This document shows, piece after piece, positions 32,701 through 34,274 of a stretch of DNA of 34,274 nucleotides. Made by a program: the position numbers and the translations under genes. Positions within the stretch are counted from its first letter, which is position 1. The number at the start of each line of letters is the position of its first letter. The notes below the pieces were generated by a model. That model worked only from the letters and a program-made list of their open reading frames with translations, had not been told where the DNA came from and did no database searches. Source of the DNA: Methanobacteriota archaeon (lineage in GTDB: Archaea; Thermoplasmatota; Poseidoniia; Poseidoniales; Poseidoniaceae); assembly GCA_002726395.1 (NCBI GenBank), contig PBTA01000066.1, positions 18,166-52,439 of the forward strand. The letters are read 5' to 3'.

Positions 32701-34194
32701 CGTTTGCATGTTATTATTCTGCACGTTTACAATACTGCCTTTAATTCGTAATGCATCTCCAACATTATTCTTCACTGTATTGTTGTACAAGGTTGCAGAT
32801 GCCCTAAAGATATGAATTGCCGGACATTGGAAATCTCCACCATACATCTTGACAGAATTACACGTTGCTGCGTTATTTTCAATTACATTGTCAGCCATGT
32901 ATAGCCTTGATTCTGTTGGTGCAACAGAAGGCCACCCTGAATCTTGGTAATGATATTCACCGTGAACAACTGGCTCTTTTCCAACATCAGTAATTGTATT
33001 ACCAATTGCAGTTACATCAGAGGTACCATAAATCCAAAGTCCATTGAAGCCACCAATTGGCCCAATGATATTATCTTGGAGATCAACAATAGAAGAACGG
33101 ATTGCAATACCTGAAGCTTGTTCTGCCCCGGAAATCGTATTTCTGTAGGCTGAAACTCTTGCTTGGTCATAAGCTGTTATTCCAGCACCATCAGTAGTTG
33201 TAAGAATATTATCATTAACATCCAATGTATGCTTTATTGAACCTGTTTGCTTGAAACCTTTAGTATCAATTGCTGCACAGTTTACCGTAATATCTGAGTT
33301 CAGCACTCCTCCTGAAGACTGGGACAAGAACACACCGTAACCATTATCCGATATTGTTACGTCCTCAACAGATAGATACGAATTATCTGCATAAATCATG
33401 GATATACCTGAACCGCTGTTTCCACAACTCCCCTCGGCATCTCCAGTAAAAGTAGAGGTGGTAATACGCAGCGGATCATTGATTCCAGCACCGGCGCCGT
33501 AAGCAGATATCGCCGCTCTTTTGCCAATTGCATACGCATCATTACCAAGCGTGAAGGTTGAACCTGTAATTGTTGGATCTGCAAGATTAGTCAAAAATAT
33601 GTTCGATGAATTGGTATTGGTGAATACTAAGCCGTTTGCGTTGGTTCTAGGACCATCAAATACCAATGCTGCATATCTAGCGGCAGCATTACCGCCGATG
33701 TTTAAAATCAGTTCATACCCATAAGCATTTTCAAATTCTACAAAATTGAAACCTGTCTTAGCCTCATCTATGGTATTTCTGATTACAATTCCTGAGCCAC
33801 AAGCAGCATCAATACTTCCTGCACATGGCCCTCTAACAGTATAATCAGTCGGCAAACTCCATGCAAACTTAACTGCATTAGATGCAGTGCCATCAGATGG
33901 TGCACCACAATAAGCTGCTGCAACACATATCGCTCCTCTAACATCGATATGTTTACCGAATGGAATATTGATTGTCGTGCCGGCATTAACCACTAGACTT
34001 GCACCTGGTGCGACTGTTACATTGTCGGTTAATGTGTGAGTACCAGTCCAAGTTTCTTGACCATTCAGTAAGCCAGTCGTTGTCTGATTAATTCCTGCAG
34101 CAGAAACGGCGGGTATAGAAATCATTGAAAGGGCAACTGAAAAGAACAACAAACCAATCATTGTGATACTTTTTTTCTTTAAATTTGAAGACAT
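29794..34194 (-). CDS. Giant beta-helix/Ig-like surface protein anchored by a C-terminal helix
   Basis: 1466 residues. Signal peptide 1-32 (ITMIGLLFFSVALSMISIPA). Residues about 40-590 form a right-handed parallel beta-helix with recurring turns such as NTNSSNIFLTNLADPTITGS and NNTVKNNVGDALRIKGS. A calcium-site-like, Cys-bracketed motif CSDGYDNDGDTLTDENDPDC lies at 715-734. Several Ig/PKD-like domains (about 755-1300) follow, with phrases such as VTFRVRSYDG and FRIWAADSD. A transmembrane helix is at about 1358-1380, then an acidic cluster (EEYEDEEDL) and an 85-residue Gln/Pro/Ala-rich cytoplasmic tail ending in WLWNAEQNQWVPDPDY. The helix may bind or cleave polysaccharide; no catalytic residues can be assigned. 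GAGGAG precedes ATG 34194 by about seven bases. It is probably co-transcribed with the STAND gene. Confidence 0.88.
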   Translation of the reverse strand: MSSNLKKKSITMIGLLFFSVALSMISIPAVSAAGINQTTTGLLNGQETWTGTHTLTDNVTVAPGASLVVNAGTTINIPFGKHIDVRGAICVAAAYCGAPSDGTASNAVKFAWSLPTDYTVRGPCAGSIDAACGSGIVIRNTIDEAKTGFNFVEFENAYGYELILNIGGNAAARYAALVFDGPRTNANGLVFTNTNSSNIFLTNLADPTITGSTFTLGNDAYAIGKRAAISAYGAGAGINDPLRITTSTFTGDAEGSCGNSGSGISMIYADNSYLSVEDVTISDNGYGVFLSQSSGGVLNSDITVNCAAIDTKGFKQTGSIKHTLDVNDNILTTTDGAGITAYDQARVSAYRNTISGAEQASGIAIRSSIVDLQDNIIGPIGGFNGLWIYGTSDVTAIGNTITDVGKEPVVHGEYHYQDSGWPSVAPTESRLYMADNVIENNAATCNSVKMYGGDFQCPAIHIFRASATLYNNTVKNNVGDALRIKGSIVNVQNNNMQTDSFAVNISHHDDNYGNKYGSIGYFSGNTFTNATQVYNITESRVTIQSEYIPDAGGNEIHPIQLQWLGSECPSVQNECLKVPNTANMPPAEMPMSLDLVNNSTVLSYAGLQNFDNTKIHVQNQNSPWGSQVREGELVRFQVKASNINVDGATVIIKESTGLPLYTLTTDQFGYTPEVTLPSDFYLDRNWNNVVGEQGVDVIISPGPPAITETLDENTCSDGYDNDGDTLTDENDPDCVNGREIPEYSVEAYKFGKGIMEYDFVLNGPVDDIINLVNMAPSVTVEQPELTSFARIVTLSGTAWDGEAPPYASDIIAQQEQFGIVEDVQIQPPGSEVWVSAVDTSNSGGQITQGSYPFSTWAFEYDMSNHPEGEGDVTFRVRSYDGLDYSPVTVKRYKLNLEAPSIVLNTPAQDSEHNSNSPKGPVVSFSGTASDPYFGVNGNDIKEIWFELTEDSNPQFTSKFALTPSVGETLSAWQYDWNYLTYATGDYTFRIWAADSDFCKDDTTDDTCDVVTLNLKIINENAQPNIALDYPLDNAVVRGSESTSISGYVWDNDGLITRVDIDIYKNGRDSGSAANTITITQDQIQSGEFNTSWNSNSVWKTNNVPHNSMYEVVVRSFDGESYSIEESRFITIDNSVDNSPPTFTPDGWANTVVIYCDANSKSLDSCGSGAVFDLNSYFNDPEGGLLRFNVYNDPSVSTDDLYYDYMSISSEGIATYNPPTTRSDSLESWSLVGLKFIATDGSDLWEVSRSVNVLVKQVSFEVVRDNSGVISDSNPAVFSGQGLPDSLVKARFDSKSGQMINSTRVLGDGTWSMEISASQLGSKDNRDIVFEMDGQIFSDETGSDAQFAVTTKSAEDSNNLLLYIIIGIVIIIALVAVGMFFFTFEEYEDEEDLTGLQQTAEDPYAWAKAKPVPSIVQPETANQQQAVVQPAQQEAAVPQQTSQHPGWLWNAEQNQWVPDPDYVNKNQ

Positions 34195-34204
34195 GAAAAC
34201 TCCT

Positions 34205-34266
34205 CTAACTTACCCTACGCTGGCAAGCAATATAATACTGCTCTAATGTTGAGGATTTTTATAATA
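34205..34266 (-). promoter_or_regulatory. Promoter region of the beta-helix surface protein
   Basis: On the minus strand TTATAAAAA (34257-34265) is a good archaeal TATA box. A start about 25 bases further on would lie near 34232 and leave a leader of about 38 bases. The purine-rich GAGGAG is inside this leader, about seven bases before ATG 34194. Confidence 0.5.
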
Positions 34267-34274
34267 TCAAAATC

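Noticed and set aside
1..34274. Mobile element, integron or genomic-island boundary
   Set aside because: No transposase, integrase, terminal inverted repeats or tRNA-attached direct repeats were seen, and housekeeping genes are spread through the first half of the window.

Overview
The window looks like chromosomal DNA of a marine planktonic archaeon, most probably Marine Group II (Candidatus Poseidoniales, Thermoplasmatota). This is inferred from gene content: an archaeal-type glutamyl-tRNA synthetase, archaeosine synthase ArcS, archaeal uS15, a UPF0201 protein and class III-signal pilin-like proteins sit beside a bacterial-type DnaJ and very large TSP3-repeat or beta-helix surface proteins. 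The DNA is AT-rich and very densely coded. No rRNA, tRNA, insertion sequence, phage gene or CRISPR array is visible, and no gene-free stretch exceeds about 190 bp.

Layout. Positions 1-2078 (+): 3' part of gltX (its start lies upstream of the window) and a CBS-domain protein. 7873-2079 (-): a likely operon of arcS, rpsO (uS15), a degenerate RecJ/DHH-like protein, a small helical protein and a large membrane protein with a C-terminal zinc ribbon. 7954-10155 (+): a single-span surface protein with a cytoplasmic C-terminal domain. 13388-10160 (-): a GT2 glycosyltransferase, a zinc-ribbon membrane protein and dnaJ. 13459-13989 (+): UPF0201 protein, convergent with a pyroglutamyl-peptidase/NUDIX fusion (14995-13976). 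15089-15430 (+): a small membrane protein, convergent with a lipoprotein metalloprotease (16197-15412). The protease lies downstream of a small helical protein and a 1914-residue TSP3-repeat protein (22447-16703). 22634-27256 (+): a YycJ-like metallo-beta-lactamase-fold protein, then three pilin-like proteins joined by 4-bp overlaps. 34194-27257 (-): a 1466-residue beta-helix surface protein followed after 14 bp by a STAND NTPase with a winged helix and TPRs.

Two themes stand out. Information processing: gltX, arcS, uS15, the RecJ/Cdc45-like protein and UPF0201. Cell surface: more than half of the window encodes exported or membrane-anchored proteins, with folding, glycosylation and proteolysis genes among them. 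Convergent genes touch or overlap, and some termination signals seem to lie inside or right beside the opposing gene.

Best candidates for something new: the RecJ-like protein with lost catalytic motifs beside rpsO (a possible Cdc45-like replication factor); the beta-helix surface protein/STAND NTPase pair; the pilin-like operon with two tandem inverted repeats at its head; and the peptidase C15-NUDIX fusion. All functional statements come from reading motifs by eye; no database search was run.
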